Shown here: in pieces, positions 10,753 through 18,470 of the stretch
How the letters are laid out: every line of letters starts with the position of its first letter
Numbering within the stretch: the stretch's first letter is position 1
Origin: Actinomadura bangladeshensis
GTDB taxonomy: Bacteria > Actinomycetota > Actinomycetes > Streptosporangiales > Streptosporangiaceae
NCBI RefSeq assembly: GCF_004348335.1
Contig: NZ_SMJW01000048.1
Span: forward strand, 1-38,896
Direction of reading: 5' to 3'
Length of the DNA: 38,896 nucleotides
Made by a program: the position numbers and the translations under genes
Notes under the pieces: model-generated
The model's database searches: none
Told to the model about the DNA's origin: nothing
Seen by the model: only the letters and a program-made list of their open reading frames with translations

Positions 10753-11880
10753 TCAATGGGCGGCTGCGGTGCGCCCTTTCCAGGCACCGCCTCTTCCGGC
10801 CCGGTGGCGGCGCGCGGAATCGACCGTCATGGCGGCGTACATGAGCGCGACGGCGGGCAGCGCGAGGGCGCGCAGCGGCGACAGGCCGTAGAAGCGGAGC
10901 ATCGGCACGTAGGTCAGCGTCATGATCGTCCAGGCGAGGACGCCCGCGGCGAGGGCGCCGAGGTCGCCGGTGACGGCGCCGGCGACCGTCGCGGCGGGCG
11001 GCACCGCGTACAGGAGCAGCAGGCCGAGGACGGTGCCCGCGAGCAGGGCCGGCGAGTAGCGCAGCTGGTGGTAGGCGCTGCGGGCGATCATCATCCACAG
11101 GTCGGCGAGGCGGGGGTAGGGGCGGCGGCTGACGACGTCGCGGCCGAGGTCGAGGCGGCAGCGCCCGCCGGCGCGCTTGATGAGGCGTCCCATCGCCACG
11201 TCGTCGATCAGCGCGCCGCGGATCGCCGCGACGCCGCCGGCCTCGTCCAGCGCGGCGCGGCGGACGAGCATGCAGCCGCCGGCCGCCGCGGCCGTGCGGG
11301 CCCCGTCGCGGCTGACGCGGCGAAACGGATAGAGCTGCGCGAAGAAGTACACGAATGCTGGAACGATCACTTTTTCCCAGCGCGTGCGGACGCTGAGCGT
11401 CGCCATCTGGGAGACGAGGTCGCGCCTCGCATTGACGGCCTCGCGGACGAGCCTTTTCACCGTTCCGGGCTCGTAGGCGATGTCGGCGTCGGTGAACAGG
11501 AGGAAATCCGGGTCGCCGGCCGCCCGGACGCCCTCCGACATCGCCCACACCTTTCCGGCCCATCCCTCGGGGCGTTCCCGCGCGGATATCACGTGCCCGG
11601 TGAGCCGGGCGGCCGTTCCGGCGGTGCCGTCACTGCTCCCGTCGTCGACGAGGACCACGCGGAACACGCCCGGATACTCCTGCGCGAGCAGGGTCGGGAG
11701 GGTCTCGGGGAGGATGGCCGCCTCGTCGCGGGCGGGGACGACCGCCGCGACCTCCGGCCAGGCGGGCGGATCGTCCTGCTCCGGCAGTCCGGGCCCGGTC
11801 CGCCAGAAGGCGCCGTGGCCGAGGGCCAGGTACAGCCATCCGATCAGTGCCGCCGCCGCCAGAACGTCCACGATCACCAC
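10753..11880 (-). CDS. hpnB: HpnB-type family 2 glycosyltransferase
   Basis: A 375-residue membrane-associated GT-A glycosyltransferase. A hydrophobic anchor lies at 1-22, the GT2 domain follows with AVVPARDEA, LVDDGSSDGTA, the metal-binding FTDADIAY and the catalytic-base region GALIDDVAMGRLIK, and three hydrophobic segments close the protein (about 285-355). RTAAAAGGCMLVRR and RSAYHQLRYSP are typical of the hopene-associated HpnB group. No other hopanoid genes are nearby, so a lipid-linked sugar acceptor is likely but hopanoid is not proven. It starts with GTG at 11880; a second GTG follows immediately. Confidence 0.82.
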   Translation of the reverse strand: MVIVDVLAAAALIGWLYLALGHGAFWRTGPGLPEQDDPPAWPEVAAVVPARDEAAILPETLPTLLAQEYPGVFRVVLVDDGSSDGTAGTAARLTGHVISARERPEGWAGKVWAMSEGVRAAGDPDFLLFTDADIAYEPGTVKRLVREAVNARRDLVSQMATLSVRTRWEKVIVPAFVYFFAQLYPFRRVSRDGARTAAAAGGCMLVRRAALDEAGGVAAIRGALIDDVAMGRLIKRAGGRCRLDLGRDVVSRRPYPRLADLWMMIARSAYHQLRYSPALLAGTVLGLLLLYAVPPAATVAGAVTGDLGALAAGVLAWTIMTLTYVPMLRFYGLSPLRALALPAVALMYAAMTVDSARRHRAGRGGAWKGRTAAAH

Positions 11881-11944
11881 GCTCCGCAGCCTCGCACCGC
11901 ACCGCGCGCGCGTCCACCGGACGGGCCGGTGGGGCGCGGGACGC

Positions 11945-11950
11945 TAGAGT
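11945..11950 (+). promoter_or_regulatory. Leaderless promoter -10 of hsdM
   Basis: TAGAGT is followed by exactly 7 nt and the GTG start, and no ribosome site is present, so hsdM is probably read from a leaderless mRNA. No clear -35 is seen. Confidence 0.5.
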
Positions 11951-11957
11951 CACGCAG

Positions 11958-13346
11958 GTGGACGACGTCCTTTGGAAGGCCGCCGACAAGCTGCGGGGGG
12001 CGGTCGACGCGGCGCAGTACAAGGACTTCGTTCTCGGGCTGGTGTTCCTCAAGTACGTGTCCGACTCGTCCGGTGAAGGGCCCTTCGTCGTACCGGACGG
12101 GGCGCGCTGGACGGATCTCACCGCGACCTCCGAGGACTTCGGGGCCTCCGGGAGCCTCGGGGCGCGCATCGACGCCGCCATGGACGCGGTGATGCGGGCC
12201 AACCCCTCGCTCGACGGCGCGCTACCGAAGATCTTCGGCGGCGTCGACCAGCGGCGGCTCGGCGAACTCGCCGGAGTGATCGGCGAGGTGCGTTTCGGCG
12301 GGAAGGCCGCGCGGGACGTGCTCGGCGAGGTCTACGAGTACTTCCTGGAGAAGTTCGCGCGGGCGGAGGGCAAACGCGGCGGCGAGTTCTACACGCCGCC
12401 GAGCGTGGTGCGTTTGCTCGTCGAGATCCTGGAGCCTTTCAAAGGACGGGTGTACGACCCGTGCTGCGGTTCCGGGGGCATGTTCGTCCAGGCGGAGAAG
12501 TTCGTCCTGAGCCACCGGGGACGGCTCGACGACATCGCGCTGTACGGGCAGGAGGCGAACGAGCGGACATGGCGGCTGGCCAAGATGAACCTCGCCGTCC
12601 ACGGGCTCTCCGGCGACCTCCACCGTGCGGACACCTTCCACTCGGACGCCCATCCCGGCCTCCAGGCCGACTATGTCCTGGCCAATCCCCCGTTCAACAT
12701 GTCGGACTGGTACCGCGACACCGGCGACCCGCGCTGGCGCTACGGCGTCCCGCCGGCCGGGAACGCCAATTTCGCCTGGCTCCAGCACATCATCTCCAAG
12801 CTCGGGCCGGGCGGCCGCGCGGGCGTCGTGATGGCGAACGGCTCGCTGTCGTCGCGGCAGTCGGGCGAGGGCGCGATTCGCGCGGCGCTGGTCGAGGCGG
12901 GCCTGGTGTCCTGCGTGGTGGCGCTGCCGGACCGCCTTTTCCGCAGCACCCCGATTCCCGCCTGCCTCTGGTTCTTCGACCATTCCGCCGCCGGCGGCCC
13001 GGTGCTCTTCATCGACGCCCGCGACATGGGGACGATGGTCGACCGTACCGAGCGAGTCCTCACCGGGGACGACCTCGCACGGATCGCCGGCACGTACCGC
13101 TCCTGGCGCGGCACCGGCTACTCCGACGTCCCGGGATTCTGCCGTTCGGCCGACCTGGACGAGATCAGGTCCCACGACCACGTCCTGACCCCCGGCCGGT
13201 ATGCCGGGACCGCGCGCGGGCATCAGGACGACGAGCCCGCCGCCGCCAGGGTCGAGCGCCTCACCAAGGAGCTCTTCGCGCATTTCGAGGAGGCGGCGCG
13301 GCTCGACCGGGTCGTCCGGTCGGAACTGGGACGCCTGGATGGCTGA
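11958..13346 (+). CDS. hsdM: Type I restriction-modification DNA methyltransferase subunit
   Basis: A 462-residue N6-adenine methyltransferase subunit of a type I system. The start VDDVLWKAADKLRG is the family's usual N-terminus, and AAQYKDFVLGLVFLKYVSD follows. The SAM-binding motif DPCCGSGGMF lies near residue 168 and the catalytic NPPF near 243. GGEFYTPPSVVRLLVEIL precedes the methylase core. It works with the specificity subunit encoded 27 nt downstream. No hsdR is seen on either side, so within this window the pair can only modify, unless the nuclease subunit lies elsewhere. Confidence 0.95.
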   Translation: MDDVLWKAADKLRGAVDAAQYKDFVLGLVFLKYVSDSSGEGPFVVPDGARWTDLTATSEDFGASGSLGARIDAAMDAVMRANPSLDGALPKIFGGVDQRRLGELAGVIGEVRFGGKAARDVLGEVYEYFLEKFARAEGKRGGEFYTPPSVVRLLVEILEPFKGRVYDPCCGSGGMFVQAEKFVLSHRGRLDDIALYGQEANERTWRLAKMNLAVHGLSGDLHRADTFHSDAHPGLQADYVLANPPFNMSDWYRDTGDPRWRYGVPPAGNANFAWLQHIISKLGPGGRAGVVMANGSLSSRQSGEGAIRAALVEAGLVSCVVALPDRLFRSTPIPACLWFFDHSAAGGPVLFIDARDMGTMVDRTERVLTGDDLARIAGTYRSWRGTGYSDVPGFCRSADLDEIRSHDHVLTPGRYAGTARGHQDDEPAAARVERLTKELFAHFEEAARLDRVVRSELGRLDG

Positions 13347-13379
13347 CCGCTGATGGCCGATTGCTGATGGCCGATGGCT
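13338..13379 (+). repeat. 14-bp tandem repeat, three copies, across the hsdM-hsdS junction
   Basis: Units GATGGCTGACCGCT, GATGGCCGATTGCT and GATGGCCGATGGCT lie head to tail, followed by a further GATG. The first unit holds the hsdM stop (TGA 13344-13346) and the third holds the hsdS start (ATG 13374). The unit is not a multiple of three. Confidence 0.85.
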
Positions 13380-14429
13380 GATGTGGCGCTCGGCGAGATC
13401 GCCGCCTTCGCGAACGGCAGGTCCGGCCCCGCCGAGGGCTCCGCCTACAGCACTTATGGCGCCAACGGCGTCATCGGCACGTCCGCCCGTTCCAACGCCG
13501 CTCCCCACGCCACCGTCATCGGACGCGTGGGCTCCTACTGCGGCGCCGTGCATTACAGCCCGGAGCCGTGCTGGGTCACCGACAACGCCATCATCGCCAC
13601 CGCGAAAGAGGGCGTGAACCCCCGCTACGTCTACTACCTCCTGAAAAGACTCGCGCTGAACCGCTACCGCATCGGTTCCGGGCAGCCCCTCCTCACCCAC
13701 GGGATCCTGAACCGCCTCACCACCACCCGCCTGACCAGGGAGGAGCAGGACTCGGCGGCATCCGTCCTGGGTGCGCTGGACGACAAGATCGCGGTCAACG
13801 GCCGCATGGCCGCCTGCGCCGACGAACTGGTCCGCGCCCGCTACGAATCCGTCGCGGCCCCGGCCCCGGCCCCGACTCCGGCCCCGGCCTCGAAACGGAT
13901 CGGCGACCTCGGAGAGCTGATCCGGTCGAACGTCCCCGCCGCCGATATCGACCCCGGCGAGAACTACATCGCGCTGGAGCACATGCCGAAACGGCACATG
14001 TGGCTGTCGACCTGGACCGGCGCGTCCGGCATCACCAGTGGGAAGCGGCGGTTCACCTCCGGCGACGTCCTCTTCGGCAAGCTGCGCCCCTATTTCCACA
14101 AGGCCGGGCTGGCGTTCGTGGACGGCGTCGCGTCGACGGACATCCTCGTCGTCCGCCCGAAGGACCCGGCCCACCGGGGCTGGCTGCTCGCGGCCCTGTC
14201 GAGCGACGCGGTGGTCGCCCACGCGTCCGCCGTCGGCGACGGCACCCGGATGCCGCGCGCGAAATGGCCCGACATCGCCGCGTTCGAGGTCCCGTGGCCA
14301 GGCGACGCACAGGCTCGGGCCTTCAACGAATTCACTACGGCCCTGGCCGCGCGCGTGCAAGCCGCCGCCGCCGAGACGCGAACCCTGGCCGCTCTGCGCG
14401 ACGCGCTCCTTCCCCGGCTGATCCCGTAA
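13374..14429 (+). CDS. hsdS: Type I restriction-modification specificity subunit
   Basis: A 351-residue DNA-recognition subunit. It has two target-recognition halves (about 1-120 and 175-305). Each is followed by a helical conserved region: EEQDSAASVLGALDDKIAVN after the first and AFNEFTTALAARVQAAAAET after the second. An APAPAPTPAPAS linker at about 162-173 joins them. The GSGQPLLTHGILN stretch is typical of HsdS. The ATG at 13374 lies in the last unit of a tandem repeat; upstream ATGs in the repeat hit stops within a few codons. It directs HsdM to a bipartite DNA site that cannot be read from the sequence. Confidence 0.9.
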   Translation: MADVALGEIAAFANGRSGPAEGSAYSTYGANGVIGTSARSNAAPHATVIGRVGSYCGAVHYSPEPCWVTDNAIIATAKEGVNPRYVYYLLKRLALNRYRIGSGQPLLTHGILNRLTTTRLTREEQDSAASVLGALDDKIAVNGRMAACADELVRARYESVAAPAPAPTPAPASKRIGDLGELIRSNVPAADIDPGENYIALEHMPKRHMWLSTWTGASGITSGKRRFTSGDVLFGKLRPYFHKAGLAFVDGVASTDILVVRPKDPAHRGWLLAALSSDAVVAHASAVGDGTRMPRAKWPDIAAFEVPWPGDAQARAFNEFTTALAARVQAAAAETRTLAALRDALLPRLIP

Positions 14430-14461
14430 CGTCCCGCCGGGAACGGCGCCATCATCAAGGG

Positions 14462-15241
14462 GTGGAATATCTGCTGAGCAACCGCCAGGTTGAGGCCGGA
14501 GAACGGTTCGCGGCGATCTCGGAGCTGTTCGACCGGTGGACGTTCCGGCACATGGACGACATCGGCGTCGGGGACGGCTGGCGATGCTGGGAGGTCGGCG
14601 CGGGCGGCCCGTCCGTCCCGGCCTGGCTGGCGGAACGCGTCGGCGAGCGCGGCCACGTGCTCGCGACCGACATCGACACCTCGTGGCTGCGGGACGCGCC
14701 GGTGGACGTCCGGCAGCACGACATCGTCCGGGACGAACCGCCCGAGGGGCCGTTCGACCTCGTCCACGCGCGGCTGGTCCTGGTGCATCTCGCCGACCGG
14801 GACGCGGCGCTGCGGACCATGGTCGAGAGCCTGCGCCCCGGCGGGTTCCTGCTCGTCGAGGACGCCGATCCCGCGCTCCAGCCGCTGGCCTGCCCGGACG
14901 AGCGCGGGCCCGACGAGCGGCTCGCCAACAGCGTCCGGCGGGGCTTCCGCACGCTGCTCGCCGAGCGCGGCGCGGACCTCGCCTACGGCCGCCGGCTCCC
15001 CCGGCTGCTGCGCGACGCGGGCCTGGCCGACGTCCGCGCGGACGCGTTCTCCCCGATCGCGGCGCCCGCGTGCGGGGTGCTGGAGGCCGCGACCATCCTG
15101 CAGGTACGCGACCGGCTCATCGCCGGCGGCCACGCCACCACCGGAGAGCTCGACCACCTCCTCGCGGCGATCGCCGAAGGCCGCCTGGACCTGACCCTGG
15201 CGCCCCTGATCTCCGCCTGGGGACGGCTTCCCGGCGAATAA
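14462..15241 (+). CDS. Class I SAM-dependent methyltransferase
   Basis: A 259-residue protein beginning at a GTG 32 nt after hsdS. SAM-binding motif I is unusual (WEVGAGGPSVPAWLAERVG), with ATDIDTSWL as the ribose-binding acidic loop and DIVRDEPPEGPFDLVHARLVL as motifs II-III. It belongs to the UbiE-like small-molecule methyltransferases by fold. It may be co-transcribed with hsdMS, but nothing shows it acts on DNA. The ribosome site is weak. The gene ends 4 bp before the -35 of the next transcription unit. Confidence 0.8.
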   Translation: MEYLLSNRQVEAGERFAAISELFDRWTFRHMDDIGVGDGWRCWEVGAGGPSVPAWLAERVGERGHVLATDIDTSWLRDAPVDVRQHDIVRDEPPEGPFDLVHARLVLVHLADRDAALRTMVESLRPGGFLLVEDADPALQPLACPDERGPDERLANSVRRGFRTLLAERGADLAYGRRLPRLLRDAGLADVRADAFSPIAAPACGVLEAATILQVRDRLIAGGHATTGELDHLLAAIAEGRLDLTLAPLISAWGRLPGE

Positions 15242-15245
15242 CGCG

Positions 15246-15275
15246 TTGCCTCCGGGAATGCCCGATCTCTAGCGT
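15246..15275 (+). promoter_or_regulatory. Promoter of the tRNA-like leader and the 731-aa gene
   Basis: TTGCCT (15246-15251), an 18-bp spacer and TAGCGT (15270-15275). The expected start, about 7 nt past the -10, falls at 15282-15284, which is 1-3 nt before the first base of the tRNA-like structure. Confidence 0.6.
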
Positions 15276-15284
15276 GGGCGCGAA

Positions 15285-15356
15285 CAGCGTGTAGCTCAGC
15301 AGCAGAGCGTCGGGCTTTCATCCCGAAGGGCGCGGGGGCGGAACCCGCCACGCTGG
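15285..15356 (+). ncRNA. tRNA-like structure, UUC (Glu) anticodon, at the 5' end of the following mRNA
   Basis: The sequence folds as a complete cloverleaf with no mismatch. Acceptor: CAGCGTG (15285-15291) with CACGCTG (15349-15355). D-stem: GCTC (15294-15297) with GAGC (15305-15308). Anticodon stem: TCGGG (15310-15314) with CCCGA (15322-15326). T-stem: GCGGG (15332-15336) with CCCGC (15344-15348). The anticodon loop CTTTCAT keeps U33 and a purine at 37 and presents UUC. The variable loop is 5 nt. The D-loop AGCAGCA lacks the G18-G19 pair, the T-loop GGCGGAA replaces the universal TTCRA, and no CCA is encoded. The elbow of a working tRNA would therefore be disturbed. One base separates it from the ATG of the next gene. 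I call it tRNA-like rather than a functional tRNA-Glu. Confidence 0.85.
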
Positions 15357-15357
15357 C

Positions 15358-17553
15358 ATGGACGAGGACCTGCGGGCGAATCCCGGATACGCCGCCGGGC
15401 AGCTGGCCAAGGCACTCGTGACCGCGCGGTCGCACGAGGACGCGGAGACGCGCCGCCGGGCCGAGGAGCGCCTGAACCGCTGGTCGCGCGTGCTGTCCGG
15501 CATGGGCGACGGGACGCTGCGGATCGGTTCGCGCGCCCCCGTCGCCGGGCTGCCCGCCTGGGTGACGCCCGAGGTCGTCAAGGGCGGCTTCGCCACCGGC
15601 GCCCCGGCCGCGGGCGGCGACCTGACCGCCCCCGAGCTGGACGCGGCGCGGCGCGCCGGCATCCCCGCCGACCGGCGGGCACTGTTCGCGCACCACCTGA
15701 CCGATGCCGGGCTGGCCGGCCTCGAGGCGCTGCTCGACAGCGGACGGTACGAGATCGTCCTGCCGGAGGAGTCCGCGCTGCTCGCGGTGGCGTGGCTGCT
15801 GCGCGCCGGGGACCGGGCCGCGGCACTGGACGTCCTGGAGAGCATCGGCCCGTTCGCCGGCACGCTGCGCTTCCTGCCGAGGCCCGCCGAGCGGCCGCCG
15901 GGCGACGCGTCCCTGGTCAGCCGGGAGACGGCCGGCGACGTGCGGCGGCACCTCGCCGCCAGGCCGTCCAACCGGGCGATCGCCGCGATGAACGAGACCC
16001 TGACGGTCTGGAACCCGTTCGCGGACGACCTGCTGGCGCACTGGCTGGAGACCGTCCAGGACGGGCGGGTCCTGGCCACCGAGCCGGACGGCTGGCGCGA
16101 CCGGGGCGCCGCGCTGCTCACCCGCTACACCGCCCTCGCGGCCGAGCACACCCTCTCCACGAAGCACCGCAAGCCGAAGAGCAACGCGGCCATCCTGCGC
16201 ACGTCCCTCGCGGAGGTGCTCGCCGGGCGGCGGCCCTCCCCGCTCCTCCGGCACGCCATCGACTCGATGGTCGCCAAGCGGGGCGCGCCCGGCGAGGCAC
16301 GGCACACCGCGCTGCGCGACCGGCAGGCCGCCGACGCGGCGCGGCCCACGCACCACGCGCTGACGCAGGTCGTGATCGAGCGGCTGGACGCGGTGCCGCA
16401 GGACCGGGGCGTCCCGTCCACGGACCCGTTCACCGCGCCCGTCCCGGTCGGGGACCGCGACGTCGAGCTGCCGCGGCACCTCCGCGCGGCGGTCGACCGG
16501 GCGCTGGAGGCGCCGGTCAGCACGCTCGCCGAGCGCGGCATCGTCCGGTCCGCGGAGGTGCTGGCGGACCTGGTGCCGCAGCTGGTGGCGTCCACGACCG
16601 CGCTCTCCTACCCGGACCCGGCGCTGCGCACCCTGATGGCGTCCGTCCACCGGGCGTTCCGGAACCGGCGCTCGCTGCTCCTGCTGAACCTGGAGCACCA
16701 GGTGCGGGTGGACGAACTCCCCTGGGTGAAGGCCGTCCGGAAGTACCGGCGGACGGACGACGCCGCGCAGGCGAACGCGCACACCGTGCTGACGCAGCTC
16801 GGCGGCCTGACCCTGCACGCCTTTCCGGGGACGGCCGTTCCCAACCCGATGATCAGCCAGCTCTCCGCCCTCGCCCGGCAGGCGGGCATCGAGGTTCCTT
16901 TCGTCGAGGAACTCGCCATCGACATCTTCATGGGCACGTTCACGCCCAAGTTCCTGGCCGCGGCGAAAATGGCCGGCGAGCTCCTCGACGGCACGCTTTA
17001 CGCGCGCTACTACCGCATCGATTACGCCGCCGTCCGCACCATGGAGACCGGCTTCGAGAAGCTGTGCCTGAAGCGGGCCGGAGGTGACCGGGGGTCGTGG
17101 ACCGCGGCACACGGCATCGTGGCCAACGGAATGGTGATCGAGCAGTCGCAGATCCTCACCACGCACAACCTGGCCGCACTCGTCCACCCGGTCGGCGTCG
17201 CACCCCTGGACGGCTGGAACGACCTGGCCCGGCGCTCATTCGCCGTCACCTGCCGGCTGGTGCGGCGGATCCAGGACAACCCGCGCCCGCTGCGCACGAT
17301 CAAGGACGCCGCCTACGCCTGGCGCCAGACCCTTTTCTACCTGTCGCTATGCGGCCTGAAGGAGCAGGTCTCCGCCATCGCCTGGATGCAGGACGAGCTG
17401 GACCGCCAGCCGCCGCGCACCATCCGGCGACTCGATCCCGTCCTGGCGGGACTCCGGCACGTCCTGACGGGCGGCACCCTCGACGCGGGTTCCGCCCCCA
17501 AGGCACGGCAGTTCCTCGGCTGGTCCCCAGACGGACACTGGATGCTCACCTGA
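15358..17553 (+). CDS. Conserved-looking hypothetical protein, 731 aa, expressed behind a tRNA-like leader
   Basis: I recognise the style of an actinobacterial hypothetical family but no named domain. The protein is soluble, has no signal or membrane segment, and appears largely alpha-helical with many Ala/Leu/Arg-rich amphipathic helices, compatible with a helical-repeat scaffold. Notable segments are AGLPAWVTPEVVKGGFATG (about 63-81), AFRNRRSLLLLNLEHQVR (about 437-454), EELAIDIFMGTFTPKFLAAA (about 520-539) and a basic STKHRKPKSN (about 266-275) that could touch nucleic acid. I see no Walker, methylase, nuclease or vWA signature. The ATG sits 1 nt after the tRNA-like structure, with no Shine-Dalgarno, so translation must be leaderless after processing or depend on the structure. 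Neighbours are hsdMS-methyltransferase upstream and an RsbW-like gene downstream. Confidence 0.85.
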   Translation: MDEDLRANPGYAAGQLAKALVTARSHEDAETRRRAEERLNRWSRVLSGMGDGTLRIGSRAPVAGLPAWVTPEVVKGGFATGAPAAGGDLTAPELDAARRAGIPADRRALFAHHLTDAGLAGLEALLDSGRYEIVLPEESALLAVAWLLRAGDRAAALDVLESIGPFAGTLRFLPRPAERPPGDASLVSRETAGDVRRHLAARPSNRAIAAMNETLTVWNPFADDLLAHWLETVQDGRVLATEPDGWRDRGAALLTRYTALAAEHTLSTKHRKPKSNAAILRTSLAEVLAGRRPSPLLRHAIDSMVAKRGAPGEARHTALRDRQAADAARPTHHALTQVVIERLDAVPQDRGVPSTDPFTAPVPVGDRDVELPRHLRAAVDRALEAPVSTLAERGIVRSAEVLADLVPQLVASTTALSYPDPALRTLMASVHRAFRNRRSLLLLNLEHQVRVDELPWVKAVRKYRRTDDAAQANAHTVLTQLGGLTLHAFPGTAVPNPMISQLSALARQAGIEVPFVEELAIDIFMGTFTPKFLAAAKMAGELLDGTLYARYYRIDYAAVRTMETGFEKLCLKRAGGDRGSWTAAHGIVANGMVIEQSQILTTHNLAALVHPVGVAPLDGWNDLARRSFAVTCRLVRRIQDNPRPLRTIKDAAYAWRQTLFYLSLCGLKEQVSAIAWMQDELDRQPPRTIRRLDPVLAGLRHVLTGGTLDAGSAPKARQFLGWSPDGHWMLT

Positions 17554-17640
17554 CCGCAGACATCGGGCCGCAGCCGGGATGCTTCGTAGCGTTACCTCGA
17601 AGGCGCGGAGGGTGATGGGGCGCTGGGTGGGGCAAGGGGC

Positions 17641-17708
17641 TTGCGTGCGCGCAAGGAGTGGTGACTGGGGGTTGTTCGCTGCGTCAGGCTGTGGGTTGTT
17701 TCACCCAC
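17641..17708. repeat. Short inverted repeats upstream of the RsbW-like gene
   Basis: TTGCG-TGCG-CGCAA (17641-17654) and GTGGGT-TGTTTC-ACCCAC (17691-17708), both perfect, lie in the 183-nt gap after the 731-aa gene. They could be a terminator and an operator respectively. No gene is seen in the gap. Confidence 0.3.
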
Positions 17709-17736
17709 GTCCGACTTCGACTTGGTCTGAGAACAC

Positions 17737-18285
17737 ATGTTCGCTTACAGCCCGACACGGAGACGTGAAACCAACGCCGCCATGAACCCAACAGACGCGT
17801 GGGCCGGGGGGCCCGTGCTGGCACCCTCGCTCGAACTCGGGATCCCGTCCGCCTGGAACAACGGCAAGTCGTCCGGGCGGCTCATCGGGGAGATCGACCT
17901 CGCCGCGACGCCGCCGGCCGTGCGGCTCGCGCGCAGCTACGTCCGGGAGCTCGTCGGCCAGCACTTCGGCGCGGACCGGTCCGAGCTCGGCGAACTGGAG
18001 CTGCTGACCAGCGAGGCCATGACCAACTCGGTGCTGCACGCGCGGCCGCGGCGGGATGGGACGGTCGGCCTGGCCGTCCTGCACCTCGACCGGTACGTGC
18101 GGGTCGAGGTCACCGACGGCGGGCCGGAGCCGGAACGGGCGCGGCCGTCCGATGAGCAGCTCCACGGGCGCGGTCTCGCGCTGATGAAGGCGCTCGCCAC
18201 CGACTTCGGGGTCCACCGGGGCAGGAACGGGACGTCCACGTTCTGGTTCGGGGTGGGCGTCCGGGAAGGGTGGCGGCTGCCGTGA
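17737..18285 (+). CDS. RsbW-like ATP-binding protein (anti-sigma / GHKL kinase)
   Basis: A 182-residue HATPase_c protein. The N-box lies in LELLTSEAMTNSVLHA (Glu and Asn), the G1 region in VTDGGPEPE, and the G2 region in HGRGLALMKALA. An N-terminal extension of about 45 residues is poorly conserved. Such single-domain ATPases are abundant in actinobacteria and bind sigma factors or anti-anti-sigma partners; none is adjacent here. The start is uncertain: ATG 17737 gives the full frame, ATG 17782 (MNPTDAW) is an alternative, and neither has a good ribosome site. Confidence 0.82.
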   Translation: MFAYSPTRRRETNAAMNPTDAWAGGPVLAPSLELGIPSAWNNGKSSGRLIGEIDLAATPPAVRLARSYVRELVGQHFGADRSELGELELLTSEAMTNSVLHARPRRDGTVGLAVLHLDRYVRVEVTDGGPEPERARPSDEQLHGRGLALMKALATDFGVHRGRNGTSTFWFGVGVREGWRLP

Positions 18286-18366
18286 CACCGGTGCCGCGGG
18301 ACGCCCAGGTGAGCGGGGGCCTCCTGGGCCGCGCCGCCGTACCGGGGTGACCGGCCGCCATGCTCG

Positions 18367-18382
18367 CCGTCACCGGTGACGG
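18367..18382. repeat. 16-bp perfect palindrome
   Basis: CCGTCACCGGTGACGG is fully self-complementary and lies about 48 bp upstream of the -10 of the HTH gene, a plausible protein-binding site. Confidence 0.45.
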
Positions 18383-18421
18383 GACGGACACATCTTCGGA
18401 TCGTCCGGCCCCGGTGTCCGG

Positions 18422-18442
18422 CGCTTCGCTAGGATCGAAGCG
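18422..18442 (+). promoter_or_regulatory. -10 element embedded in an inverted repeat
   Basis: CGCTTCG (18422-18428) and CGAAGCG (18436-18442) are perfect 7-bp arms around a 7-bp spacer that contains TAGGAT (18430-18435). A protein bound here would block the promoter, so repression, perhaps by the encoded HTH protein, is likely. Confidence 0.55.
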
Positions 18443-18470
18443 TCGACAATTGCCACATCAAGGGCGAGTG

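Noticed and set aside
15285..15356. Ordinary functional tRNA-Glu gene
   Set aside because: The T-loop lacks TTC, the D-loop lacks GG, no CCA or trailer is present and a start codon follows after 1 nt. Stems alone do not justify calling it a translating tRNA.
15358..17553. Ro60/TROVE protein, prompted by the adjacent tRNA-like RNA
   Set aside because: No TROVE-like sequence and no C-terminal vWA MIDAS motif are visible.
15358..17553. PrrC-like anticodon nuclease next to hsdMS
   Set aside because: No ABC-ATPase Walker motifs and no PrrC-like nuclease residues are seen.
18360..18470. N-terminal extension of the HTH protein from an upstream ATG
   Set aside because: The stretch contains the -10 element and inverted repeat and has no protein-like conservation; the ATG at 18471 fits better.
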